A stretch of 41,508 nt of DNA from Mesorhizobium intechi (GTDB lineage Bacteria > Pseudomonadota > Alphaproteobacteria > Rhizobiales > Rhizobiaceae). The stretch lies in the NCBI RefSeq assembly GCF_002879535.1, contig NZ_PNOT02000051.1, forward strand, positions 1 to 41,508, in the 5' to 3' direction. The first letter of the stretch is position 1; each line of letters opens with the position of its first letter. Both the position numbers and the translations under genes were made by a program. Shown piece by piece: positions 34,642 to 41,508 of this stretch. Below the pieces are notes generated by a model. It had not been told where the DNA came from. It saw nothing but the letters and a program-made list of their open reading frames with translations, and searched no databases.

Positions 34642-36186
34642 ATGCAGAGCGGCGTCGAAAGGGAGCTTACGGGCGACCTCCCATTTCCTGGAACTTTGAT
34701 CGGAGCAAACGAGATGGCGGTTTCCAGCGACGCGGAACAGAAGTTCGACCGGGTCAAGGCCCAGTTGAAGGCGCGTCTGGGAGCTGAAGTCTATTCGAGC
34801 TGGTTCGGCCGCATGAAGGTCGCGGAAGCGTCCAAGGGCATTGTCCGCATCTCGGTCCCCACCGCGTTCCTGCGCTCGTGGATCAACGGCCACTATCTCG
34901 ACCTCATCTCCGAACTGTGGAAGCAGGAGGATGCCGATCTCCTCAAGATCGAGATCGTGGTGCGCACGGCCACCCGTCAGGGGCGCAGCCATGCCGAGCC
35001 GGAATTGGCGCCGGCGCGCAAGATGACACGACAGACGCAGACGGCGCTGGCCGCCGGCACCGTAAGCCCCGGCAGGGTGGAACGGCCCCCCGTACCGCGC
35101 CCGGGTGCGGCGGTCGAGAGCGAGTTCCGCCACAATGTGCTGGGGTCGCCGCTCGATCCGCGCTACACGTTCGGCTCCTTCATCGAGGGGCCGTCGAACC
35201 GGGTGGCCTTCGCCGCCGCCAAGGCCGTGGCGGAATCGCAGTCGAGCGCCGTGCGCTTCAATCCGCTATTCCTGCATGCGACCGTCGGGCTCGGCAAGAC
35301 CCACTTGCTGCAGGCCATCGCTGCGGAATCGCTGAAGCAGAACCCGAAGTCCCGCGTCGTCTATCTCACCGCGGAATATTTCATGTGGCGCTTCGCCACG
35401 GCGATCCGCGACAACAACGCGCTGACGCTCAAGGAGCAGCTGCGCGACATCGACCTCCTGATCATCGACGACATGCAGTTCCTGCAGGGCAAGTCGATCC
35501 AGCATGAATTCTGCCATTTGATCAACATGCTGCTCGATAGCGCCAAGCAGGTCGTTGTCGCCGCCGACCGGCCGCCGTCGGAGCTGGAGTCGCTGGAGCC
35601 GCGCGTCCGCTCACGCCTCAATGGCGGCGTCGCGCTTGAAATGTCGGCGCCCGATTTCGCCATGCGTCTCGGCATGCTCAAACTGCGCCTGGCCACGGCC
35701 CGGATCGACGACGCATCGCTCGACATTTCCGAAGAGATCCTCAATCACGTCGCCCGCACCGTGACCGGCAGCGGACGCGAACTGGAGGGCGCCTTCAATC
35801 AGCTGCTGTTCCGGCAGTCGTTCGAGCCGCAAATCACCATTGACCGCATCGATGAGATCCTCGGCCACATCTATCGCACCGGCGAGCCGAAGCGGGTCCG
35901 CATCGAGGATATCCAGCGCATCGTGGCGCGCCACTACAATGTGTCGAAGACCGAATTGCTGTCCAACCGGCGCACGCGCACTATCGTCAAGCCACGGCAG
36001 GTCGCGATGTACCTGTCGAAGGTGATGACGCCGCGCTCACTGCCCGAAATCGGACGGCGCTTCGGCGGCCGCGACCACACCACGGTGCTGCACGCCGTGC
36101 GCAAGATCGAGGACCTTTCCGGCAATGACAACACGCTGGCACAGGAACTCGAGCTGCTGCGACGGCTGATCAACGACCAGGCCTGA
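34642..36186 (+). CDS. dnaA: Chromosomal replication initiator protein DnaA
   Basis: 514 residues from ATG 34642 (MQSGVEREL), with AAGGA about 9 bases upstream; the frame is open to 34534 but that part is in the leader. Domain I (about 35-110), a variable linker, then the AAA+ domain with Walker A GLGKTHLL (about 214-221) and Walker [10 protein letters not shown] (about 272-280), and the C-terminal DNA-binding domain with the signature [15 protein letters not shown] (about 475-489). It opens the chromosome origin. The N-terminal extension of about 30 residues before domain I is usual in rhizobial DnaA. Confidence 0.98.
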   Translation: MQSGVERELTGDLPFPGTLIGANEMAVSSDAEQKFDRVKAQLKARLGAEVYSSWFGRMKVAEASKGIVRISVPTAFLRSWINGHYLDLISELWKQEDADLLKIEIVVRTATRQGRSHAEPELAPARKMTRQTQTALAAGTVSPGRVERPPVPRPGAAVESEFRHNVLGSPLDPRYTFGSFIEGPSNRVAFAAAKAVAESQSSAVRFNPLFLHATVGLGKTHLLQAIAAESLKQNPKSRVVYLTAEYFMWRFATAIRDNNALTLKEQLRDIDLLIIDDMQFLQGKSIQHEFCHLINMLLDSAKQVVVAADRPPSELESLEPRVRSRLNGGVALEMSAPDFAMRLGMLKLRLATARIDDASLDISEEILNHVARTVTGSGRELEGAFNQLLFRQSFEPQITIDRIDEILGHIYRTGEPKRVRIEDIQRIVARHYNVSKTELLSNRRTRTIVKPRQVAMYLSKVMTPRSLPEIGRRFGGRDHTTVLHAVRKIEDLSGNDNTLAQELELLRRLINDQA

Positions 36187-36491
36187 CCGGTTCAGGACGA
36201 GCAAGCCGGAACTGGGCTGGAATTCAACGGCTTGCCTGCCCGGCGGTGAGCCCGGAATGGGCTCGCGGCATCGGTCGCCGAAGATGCGGATTCCGGATTC
36301 AGCACACCGGTCGGCGGTCTTCGCGGCGTTTATCCCCAGAAAGCCCGCGCAGCCTGCCCGAACCGGTGTCGCGGGCTTGCGTTTGCTGGCTTTTTCCTGT
36401 CAGTTTACTCAGATTCTGAGCCTGTTCAGACCTTTCGCGGGGCGCCGCCAGCCGGAGACCCGCTCATCCTTTCAAGCGAGCCTGTTTCGTC
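36187..36491. other. dnaA-dnaN intergenic region
   Basis: 305 bases without a gene. It contains TTATCCCCA (36330-36338, one mismatch to the DnaA box), three GATTC (GANTC) sites at 36289-36293, 36296-36300 and 36412-36416, and a small palindrome CTCAGA-T-TCTGAG at 36408-36420 about 70 bases before dnaN. This suggests separate, cell-cycle-linked control of dnaN rather than simple read-through from dnaA. Confidence 0.55.
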
Positions 36492-37610
36492 ATGCGTGTT
36501 ATCCTGGAACGGTCAAATCTCCTGAAGTCGCTCAACCACGTCCACCGTGTGGTCGAACGGCGCAACACGATACCGATCCTGTCCAATGTGCTGCTCAGCG
36601 CCGAAGGCGCCAGCCTGGAAATGAAGGCCACCGACCTCGACCTGGAGGTGACGGAAGCAACGCCAGCCAAAGTGGAGCGTGGCGGGGCGACGACGGTTCC
36701 AGCGCATCTGCTCTACGACATCGTGCGCAAGCTCTCGGACGGAGCCGAGGTGATGCTGAAGACGGATGAGGACGGCAATGCCATGACGGTGACGTCGGGC
36801 CGCTCGAGCTTCCGCCTGCAGTGCCTGCCGCAATCCGATTTCCCCGAACTTTCGGCCGGATCGTTCTCACATATCTTCCGGCTCGACTCGGTTGCCCTGA
36901 AGGGGTTGATCGAGAAGACGCAGTTCGCCATTTCCACCGAGGAGACGCGCTACTATCTCAACGGCATCTACCTGCACACGCATGAAGTCGGCGGGAAGCT
37001 GAAGCTGCGCTCGGTGGCGACCGACGGCCACCGCCTGGCGCGCGCCGAAATCGACGCGCCGGCAGGTTCCGAAGGCATGCCGGGCATCATCATTCCGCGC
37101 AAGACGGTGAGCGAGCTGCAGAAACTGGTCGACGATCCGGATGTCGCCGTGACCACCGAACTGTCCGATACCAAGATCCGCTTCACCATCGGTAGTGTGG
37201 TCCTGACCTCGAAGCTGATCGACGGCACCTTCCCCGACTATCAGCGGGTCATTCCGACGGGCAACGACAAGAAGCTGATCCTCGACCGCCAGAGCTTTGC
37301 CGCCGCCGTCGATCGCGTTTCGACAATTTCCTCCGAACGGGGCCGCGCGGTGAAGCTTTCGATCAGCGAAGGCCAGGTAACGCTCGCGGTCAACAACCCG
37401 GATTCCGGCAGCGCCACCGAGGAACTGGCGGCCGATTACTCCTCCGACCCGATCGAGATCGGCTTCAACGCCAAGTATCTGCTTGATGTCGCCGCGCAGC
37501 TCACCGGCACGGAAGCCAAATTCATGCTGGCCGATGCCGGTTCGCCGACGCTGATCCACGACATGGCCGACGAGACCGCGCTTTACGTGCTGATGCCGAT
37601 GCGGGTGTAG
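36492..37610 (+). CDS. dnaN: DNA polymerase III beta subunit (sliding clamp)
   Basis: 372 residues, the normal size for the bacterial clamp. The three clamp domains are complete: an N-terminal domain beginning MRVILERSNLLKSL, the middle domain with RYYLNGIYLH and VATDGHRLA, and the C-terminal domain ending in the conserved LMPMRV that lines the partner-binding pocket. It tethers polymerase III to DNA. The dnaA gene is 305 bases upstream and recF 83 bases downstream. Confidence 0.98.
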   Translation: MRVILERSNLLKSLNHVHRVVERRNTIPILSNVLLSAEGASLEMKATDLDLEVTEATPAKVERGGATTVPAHLLYDIVRKLSDGAEVMLKTDEDGNAMTVTSGRSSFRLQCLPQSDFPELSAGSFSHIFRLDSVALKGLIEKTQFAISTEETRYYLNGIYLHTHEVGGKLKLRSVATDGHRLARAEIDAPAGSEGMPGIIIPRKTVSELQKLVDDPDVAVTTELSDTKIRFTIGSVVLTSKLIDGTFPDYQRVIPTGNDKKLILDRQSFAAAVDRVSTISSERGRAVKLSISEGQVTLAVNNPDSGSATEELAADYSSDPIEIGFNAKYLLDVAAQLTGTEAKFMLADAGSPTLIHDMADETALYVLMPMRV

Positions 37611-37693
37611 CCGGCGCTGCATCATCGATCCGGCGCTGCGACAGGACCGGCAGCAAGCACAATGGTCGCGGCACTTCCACAGGCGGATAGCGG

Positions 37694-38833
37694 TTGCCGG
37701 CACAGACCCATATAAGTAAGCTTACACTTACTAATTTCCGCAACTATGCGGCGCTGGCGATCGACCTCGCCCCGGGCGCTGTCGTGTTTTCCGGCGACAA
37801 TGGCGCCGGCAAGACCAACCTGCTGGAAGCGATTTCCTTGCTGACGCCCGGGCGTGGCCTGCGCCGTGCCCCTTACGCCGATGTCGCGCGCGAAGGCGGC
37901 GATGGCGGCTTTGCGCTGCATGCCCGGCTCGACGGACCCGACGGCCAGGTCGAGATCGGCACGGGCATTTCGGCTGGCGAAGGCGAAGGCGGCAGGCGCG
38001 TTCGCATCAACGGCGCGACCGCCCGATCGGCCGAAGACATGCTGGAATGGCTGCGCGTGGTTTGGCTGACGCCGGCCATGGATGCGCTGTTCACCGGACC
38101 GGCCGCGGATCGCCGGCGCTTTCTCGACAGGCTGGTTCTGGCGATCGATCCCGGCCACGGCCAGCGCGCGCTCGACTACGAAAAGGCCATGCGCGGCCGT
38201 AACCGCCTGCTTACGGATGGATCCCGGGACGATCGTTGGTTCGAGGCGATCGAGACGCAGATGGCCGAAACCGGCGTCGCCATTGCGGCAGCGCGCGCCG
38301 AACTGGTGCGCCTGCTCGCCGCCATGATCGACAGGCTGCCCGACACGGGGCCGTTCCCACAGGCCGACATCAGCCTTTCGGGCGATCTGGAAGCCGAGGT
38401 TTCCAGCGCGCCGGCGGTCGATGTCGAGGAGCGGTTCCGCCGGGCGCTCGCCGGCGGACGCGATCGCGATCGTGCCGCGGGACGAACGCTCGAAGGCCCG
38501 CACCGTTCCGATCTCCTGGTGCGGCATCGGCCCAAGGCAATGCCGGCAGAGCTCTGTTCTACCGGCGAGCAGAAGGCCTTGCTGGTCGGTATCGTGCTCT
38601 CGCATGCAAGGCTGACCGGCGAGATGTCCGGTATGACGCCGATCCTGCTGCTGGATGAGATCGCGGCACACCTCGACGGCGGGCGGCGGGCGGCACTGTT
38701 CTCGATCCTCGAAGAGTTGAACTGTCAGGCCTTCATGACGGGAACCGATGCCGCGCTGTTCTCCAGCCTCAAGGGGCGTGCGCAATTCCTAACCGTCGAC
38801 CATGGCACGGTTGGGCCAACCGAAGACGCCTGA
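37694..38833 (+). CDS. recF: DNA replication and repair protein RecF
   Basis: 379 residues. The start is a TTG at 37694, giving the usual beginning H-I-S-K-LTLTNFRNYA; no ATG lies in frame nearby. Walker A is GDNGAGKTN (about 34-42), the ABC signature region is STGEQKALL (about 290-298), and Walker B is PILLLDEIAAHLD (about 317-329). RecF helps load RecA at gapped DNA. It follows dnaN by 83 bases, as in many bacteria, and runs 31 bases before the start of the adenylyltransferase. Confidence 0.95.
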   Translation: MPAQTHISKLTLTNFRNYAALAIDLAPGAVVFSGDNGAGKTNLLEAISLLTPGRGLRRAPYADVAREGGDGGFALHARLDGPDGQVEIGTGISAGEGEGGRRVRINGATARSAEDMLEWLRVVWLTPAMDALFTGPAADRRRFLDRLVLAIDPGHGQRALDYEKAMRGRNRLLTDGSRDDRWFEAIETQMAETGVAIAAARAELVRLLAAMIDRLPDTGPFPQADISLSGDLEAEVSSAPAVDVEERFRRALAGGRDRDRAAGRTLEGPHRSDLLVRHRPKAMPAELCSTGEQKALLVGIVLSHARLTGEMSGMTPILLLDEIAAHLDGGRRAALFSILEELNCQAFMTGTDAALFSSLKGRAQFLTVDHGTVGPTEDA

Positions 38834-38864
38834 CAAGGTTTTTCGGCCGCTGTATTGTCCCGAC

Positions 38865-39617
38865 ATGACCACTGCGCTCACCGCCGACGAGATCGAACGC
38901 TACGCCCGCCACATCGTGCTGCCGGAGGTCGGTGGTGCGGGCCAACAGAAGCTCAAGCAGGCACGCGTCCTAGTGATCGGCGCCGGCGGGCTGGGCGCGC
39001 CGGTGCTCGAATACCTTGCGGCGGCCGGCGTCGGCACGCTCGGCATTGTCGACGACGACACCGTGTCGCTCTCCAATTTGCAGCGCCAGGTCATCCACGA
39101 CACCGATACGGTCGGCAAGCTGAAAACCGACAGCGCCAGGGCGGCAATCGCCCGCATCAATCCCAACACCGTGGTCGAGACGCACACGTTCCGGCTGAGC
39201 GCGGACAACGCCCATGCCCTCGTCGCCCGCTATGACATCGTGGTCGACGGTTCCGACAATTTCGAGACCCGTTATACGGTGGCCGACGCCTGCGCGAGCG
39301 CGCGCAAACCCCTGGTGCACGCCGCCGTTGGCCGCTTCGACGGCTCGGTGACGGTGCTGAAGCCTTTCGAGGTCGGCAAGGATGGCAAGCCTAACCCCGG
39401 GTACCGCGATCTCTTTCCCGAAGCGCCACCGCCAGGCCTGGTGCCGTCCTGCGCCGAGGCCGGGGTGCTTGGGGCGCTGACCGGCGTCGTCGGCACGCTG
39501 CAGGCGATGGAGGCGATCAAGCTGATCACCGGCATTGGGGAGCCGCTGGTCGCCCGACTGCTGCTCTACGATGCGCTCGCCGCGCGCTTTGAGACGATCC
39601 GCTACGCCAGGCGCTGA
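38865..39617 (+). CDS. MoeB/ThiF family adenylyltransferase
   Basis: 250 residues from ATG 38865 (MTTALTADEIERYARHIVLPEVGG, start of the usual MoeB/ThiF opening, quoted only in part elsewhere); an in-frame ATG at 38802 lies inside recF. The ATP-binding motif is GAGGLGAPV (about 39-47), followed by DDDTVSLSNLQRQ (about 63-75), with the conserved Asp of VDGSDNFETR near 125. Such E1-like enzymes activate MoaD or ThiS C-termini. The zinc cysteine pairs of E. coli MoeB are not evident and the single C-terminal Cys (PSCAEAG) remains, so whether it serves molybdopterin or thiamine synthesis cannot be settled. A molybdoenzyme elsewhere in the window makes MoeB plausible. Confidence 0.88.
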   Translation: MTTALTADEIERYARHIVLPEVGGAGQQKLKQARVLVIGAGGLGAPVLEYLAAAGVGTLGIVDDDTVSLSNLQRQVIHDTDTVGKLKTDSARAAIARINPNTVVETHTFRLSADNAHALVARYDIVVDGSDNFETRYTVADACASARKPLVHAAVGRFDGSVTVLKPFEVGKDGKPNPGYRDLFPEAPPPGLVPSCAEAGVLGALTGVVGTLQAMEAIKLITGIGEPLVARLLLYDALAARFETIRYARR

Positions 39618-39631
39618 TCTTGGAGCGGACC

Positions 39632-40108
39632 ATGCCCCTTACAATCGACCGCATTCCGGCCGATTTCGGCCGCTGGGACGAGGTGCTTGCCTTGATCATG
39701 CATGCCTTCGCCTTCATGGACGGCGTCATCGACCCGCCGTCCTCGGCTCACCTGCTCACCGTCGATACACTGCGCGACAAAGCCTTACGCGAGACCGGTT
39801 TCGTGGCTCTCGATGACGACAGGATCGTCGGCTGCGTCTTCGCTCAGGAAAGGGCCGACGATCTTTACGTCGGCAAGCTCGCCGTCGCCCCGGACTGCCA
39901 GGGGCAAGGCATCGGCCGGCGACTGATGCAGTGTGTCGAACGTCTCGCGCTCGATCGCGGCAAGGCGGCGCTGGAACTGCAGACGCGCATCGAGCTTACC
40001 GCCAATCACGCCGCCTTTGTCCGCCTCGGCTTTCACGAGACCGGGCGCACGGCGCATGAGGGCTATGCCAACCCGACATCGATCACCCTGCGCAAGGTCC
40101 TTTCGTAA
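39632..40108 (+). CDS. GNAT family N-acetyltransferase
   Basis: 158 residues from ATG 39632, with GGAG 7 bases upstream; a TTG at 39620 is in frame but is itself part of that Shine-Dalgarno. The acetyl-CoA-binding motif A is LAVAPDCQGQGIGRRLM (about 84-100), and the C-terminal LGFHETGRTAHEGY is the usual GNAT motif B. The substrate cannot be predicted. It starts 14 bases after the adenylyltransferase stop, so the two may be co-transcribed. Confidence 0.9.
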   Translation: MPLTIDRIPADFGRWDEVLALIMHAFAFMDGVIDPPSSAHLLTVDTLRDKALRETGFVALDDDRIVGCVFAQERADDLYVGKLAVAPDCQGQGIGRRLMQCVERLALDRGKAALELQTRIELTANHAAFVRLGFHETGRTAHEGYANPTSITLRKVLS

Positions 40109-40155
40109 GCCTTGGCTTGCATTTGGAGAACAGGGACCGCGTTGCCGCGATGCCG

Positions 40156-41157
40156 TCAGGTTCTGAGCGGCAGCACGCGGTCGGGCGGGCGGTGACCGTC
40201 AACGAAGGCCCGGATGTTGATGATGACTTTCTCGCCCATGTCGATGCGGCCCTCGAGCGTCGCCGAACCCATATGCGGCAAAAGCACGACCTTGTGCCGG
40301 GCAGCAAGCTTGAGCAGCTTGGCATTGAGCGCCGGCTCATGCTCGTAAACGTCGAGGCCGGCGCCGGCGATCTTGCCGTCCTGGATCAGCTTGACCAGCG
40401 CTTCCTCGTCGATGATGTCGCCGCGCGCGGTGTTGACGACGTAGGCTGTGGGCTGCAGCAGCGCCAAGCGCCGTGCCGACAGAAGATGGAAGGTCGCGGG
40501 CGTCGACGGACAATTGACGGAGATGATGTCCATGCGGGCCAGCATCTGGTCGAGGCTCTCCCAATAGGTCGCCTCCAGCCCGTCCTCGACCGCCGGCAAA
40601 ACGCGGTGACGGTTGTGATAGTGAATGGAAAGGCCGAAGGCCTTGGCCCGGCGCGCGACGGCCGTGCCGATGCGGCCCATGCCGACGATGCCCAGCCGCT
40701 TGCCCCAGATGCGCCGGCCAAGCATCCAGGTCGGCGACCAGCCGGCCCATTTCTTGTCGCCGGTGAGTACATTGGCGCCCTCCGCCAGCCGGCGCGGTAC
40801 CGCCAGCATCAGCGCCATGGTCATGTCGGCGGTATCTTCGGTCAGCACATTGGGCGTGTTGGTGACGGTGATGCCCCTCTTGGCGGCCGCGGCCACGTCG
40901 ATCTTGTCGACGCCGTTGCCGAAATTGGCGATCAGCTTGAGGTTGTCGCCGGCCTGGGCGATCAGCGCCGCGTCGATCTGATCGGTCACCGTCGGCACCA
41001 GCACGTCGGCCTCCTTGACCGCGGCGACCAGCTCCGGCTGCGTCATCGGCCTGTCCTCGACATTCAACCTGGCGTCGAACAGCTCGCGCATGCGGGTCTC
41101 GACAGGGTCGGGCAGCTTTCGCGTGATGACCACGAGAGGCTTCTTTTTGCCTACCAT
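40156..41157 (-). CDS. 2-hydroxyacid dehydrogenase (glyoxylate/hydroxypyruvate reductase type)
   Basis: 333 residues from ATG 41157, with GAGGG close upstream; ten extra codons to 41187 are open. D-isomer 2-hydroxyacid dehydrogenase family: the NAD(P) site is GMGRIGTAVARR (about 160-171), followed by HYHNRHR, whose Arg residues after the second strand favour NADPH; catalytic Arg in NTARGDIID, Glu nearby, and His in LLPHMGSAT. Members reduce glyoxylate or hydroxypyruvate or act on D-glycerate. Its C-terminus faces the GNAT gene; its start is divergent from the SH3 gene. Confidence 0.9.
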   Translation of the reverse strand: MVGKKKPLVVITRKLPDPVETRMRELFDARLNVEDRPMTQPELVAAVKEADVLVPTVTDQIDAALIAQAGDNLKLIANFGNGVDKIDVAAAAKRGITVTNTPNVLTEDTADMTMALMLAVPRRLAEGANVLTGDKKWAGWSPTWMLGRRIWGKRLGIVGMGRIGTAVARRAKAFGLSIHYHNRHRVLPAVEDGLEATYWESLDQMLARMDIISVNCPSTPATFHLLSARRLALLQPTAYVVNTARGDIIDEEALVKLIQDGKIAGAGLDVYEHEPALNAKLLKLAARHKVVLLPHMGSATLEGRIDMGEKVIINIRAFVDGHRPPDRVLPLRT

Positions 41158-41305
41158 TGTTTCCCTCGTTGAGACCTCTTTAACCAAGACCGGCGAAACT
41201 GAAAGCCGGTCGCGGTAGCCGATTTACCCATGTAACAAGCGGTGCCGCCGAAGACAAAGAAAAAGGGGCGCCAAGGCCGTCGGGCCGACGCCGAAAGGAA
41301 CGAAA

Positions 41306-41508
41306 GTGTCTGGTTTCGCGTCGCTTCGCCTGGCTCTCAGCGCAGCATTTCTCGGCGCTCTCCTCTATTCCCCGCTTGCCGCTGCGCAGGGCGCGGCCGC
41401 GCCCGCCCAGAGCGCCGTCACGCTTGGGCCGAGCGGCCTGCCGCTGCCGCGATTCGTCAGCCTGAAGTCCGGCCGCGTCAATTCGCGCGTCGGCCCCGGC
41501 GCCAACTA
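41306..41508 (+). CDS. SH3-domain secreted protein (3' partial)
   Basis: The first 67 residues of a protein cut off by the window edge. It starts at GTG 41306 with AAAGGA 7 bases upstream. A signal peptide (about 1-28, ending PLAAAQG) is followed by an Ala-rich linker and the start of a bacterial SH3 domain (SLKSGRVNSRVGPGANY). Rhizobial genes of this form encode periplasmic SH3 proteins of unknown role, presumably binding the cell wall. Confidence 0.75.
   Translation, partial: MSGFASLRLALSAAFLGALLYSPLAAAQGAAAPAQSAVTLGPSGLPLPRFVSLKSGRVNSRVGPGAN

Noticed and set aside
41188..41211. GACCGGC/GCCGGTC hairpin between divergent genes at the right end
   Set aside because: It is a 7-bp stem with a 10-base loop, no T-tract, and lies between two starts; too weak to name.

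Overview
The window reads as chromosome of a high-GC alphaproteobacterium of the order Hyphomicrobiales, most like Mesorhizobium and its relatives (inference from protein style, gene order and intergenic repeats; no search was run). Supporting signs are the rpsT-dnaA-dnaN-recF order, a complete Flp/Tad pilus locus, a PodJ-like C-terminus, CtrA-like boxes, GANTC sites near dnaA and dnaN, and hairpin repeats of the kind scattered through mesorhizobial genomes. No tRNA, rRNA, CRISPR array, insertion sequence or prophage was seen.

Layout. 1-747: C-terminal end of a Sel1/peptidoglycan-binding polarity protein. 931-9853: a probable sulfite-handling region made of a TauE/SafE exporter, a TIGR02186 protein, an Hsp70/YegD-like ATPase, a LysR regulator pointing away, a 52-residue small ORF, and a three-subunit molybdenum oxidoreductase that best fits SoeABC sulfite dehydrogenase. 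9977-10752: a lower-GC Sel1 gene broken by a one-base frameshift. 10771-14018: PdeM nuclease and its DEXH helicase from the ligase-associated DNA damage response set, without the ligase. 14215-16892: NlpC/P60 peptidase, MarR regulator and M17 aminopeptidase.

17018-29208 is the Tad pilus locus. tadD runs rightwards and meets tadC at a strong shared terminator. The leftward operon is cpaB-cpaC-cpaD-cpaE-cpaF-tadB-tadC, with cpaA and the pilin pilA (58 aa) upstream of it on the same strand. Divergent from pilA are a pilus N-terminal-domain protein and two TadE/TadG pseudopilins. A phosphonate-type substrate-binding protein closes the locus. Boxes resembling the CtrA site TTAA-N7-TTAA lie upstream of tadD, cpaB, pilA and the N-domain gene, suggesting cell-cycle control of the whole pilus.

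30415-41508 is housekeeping: deoB, mutM, an enoyl-CoA hydratase, rpsT, dnaA, dnaN, recF, a MoeB/ThiF-type adenylyltransferase, a GNAT acetyltransferase, a 2-hydroxyacid dehydrogenase and the start of an SH3-domain protein. The roughly 800-base rpsT-dnaA gap and the 305-base dnaA-dnaN gap carry DnaA-box-like and GANTC sites.

I saw no wholly new multi-gene system. The best candidates for something undescribed are the small ORF translationally coupled to the SoeA-like gene, the sulfur-gene neighbourhood including its Hsp70 homologue, and the shared CtrA-like architecture of the pilus promoters.
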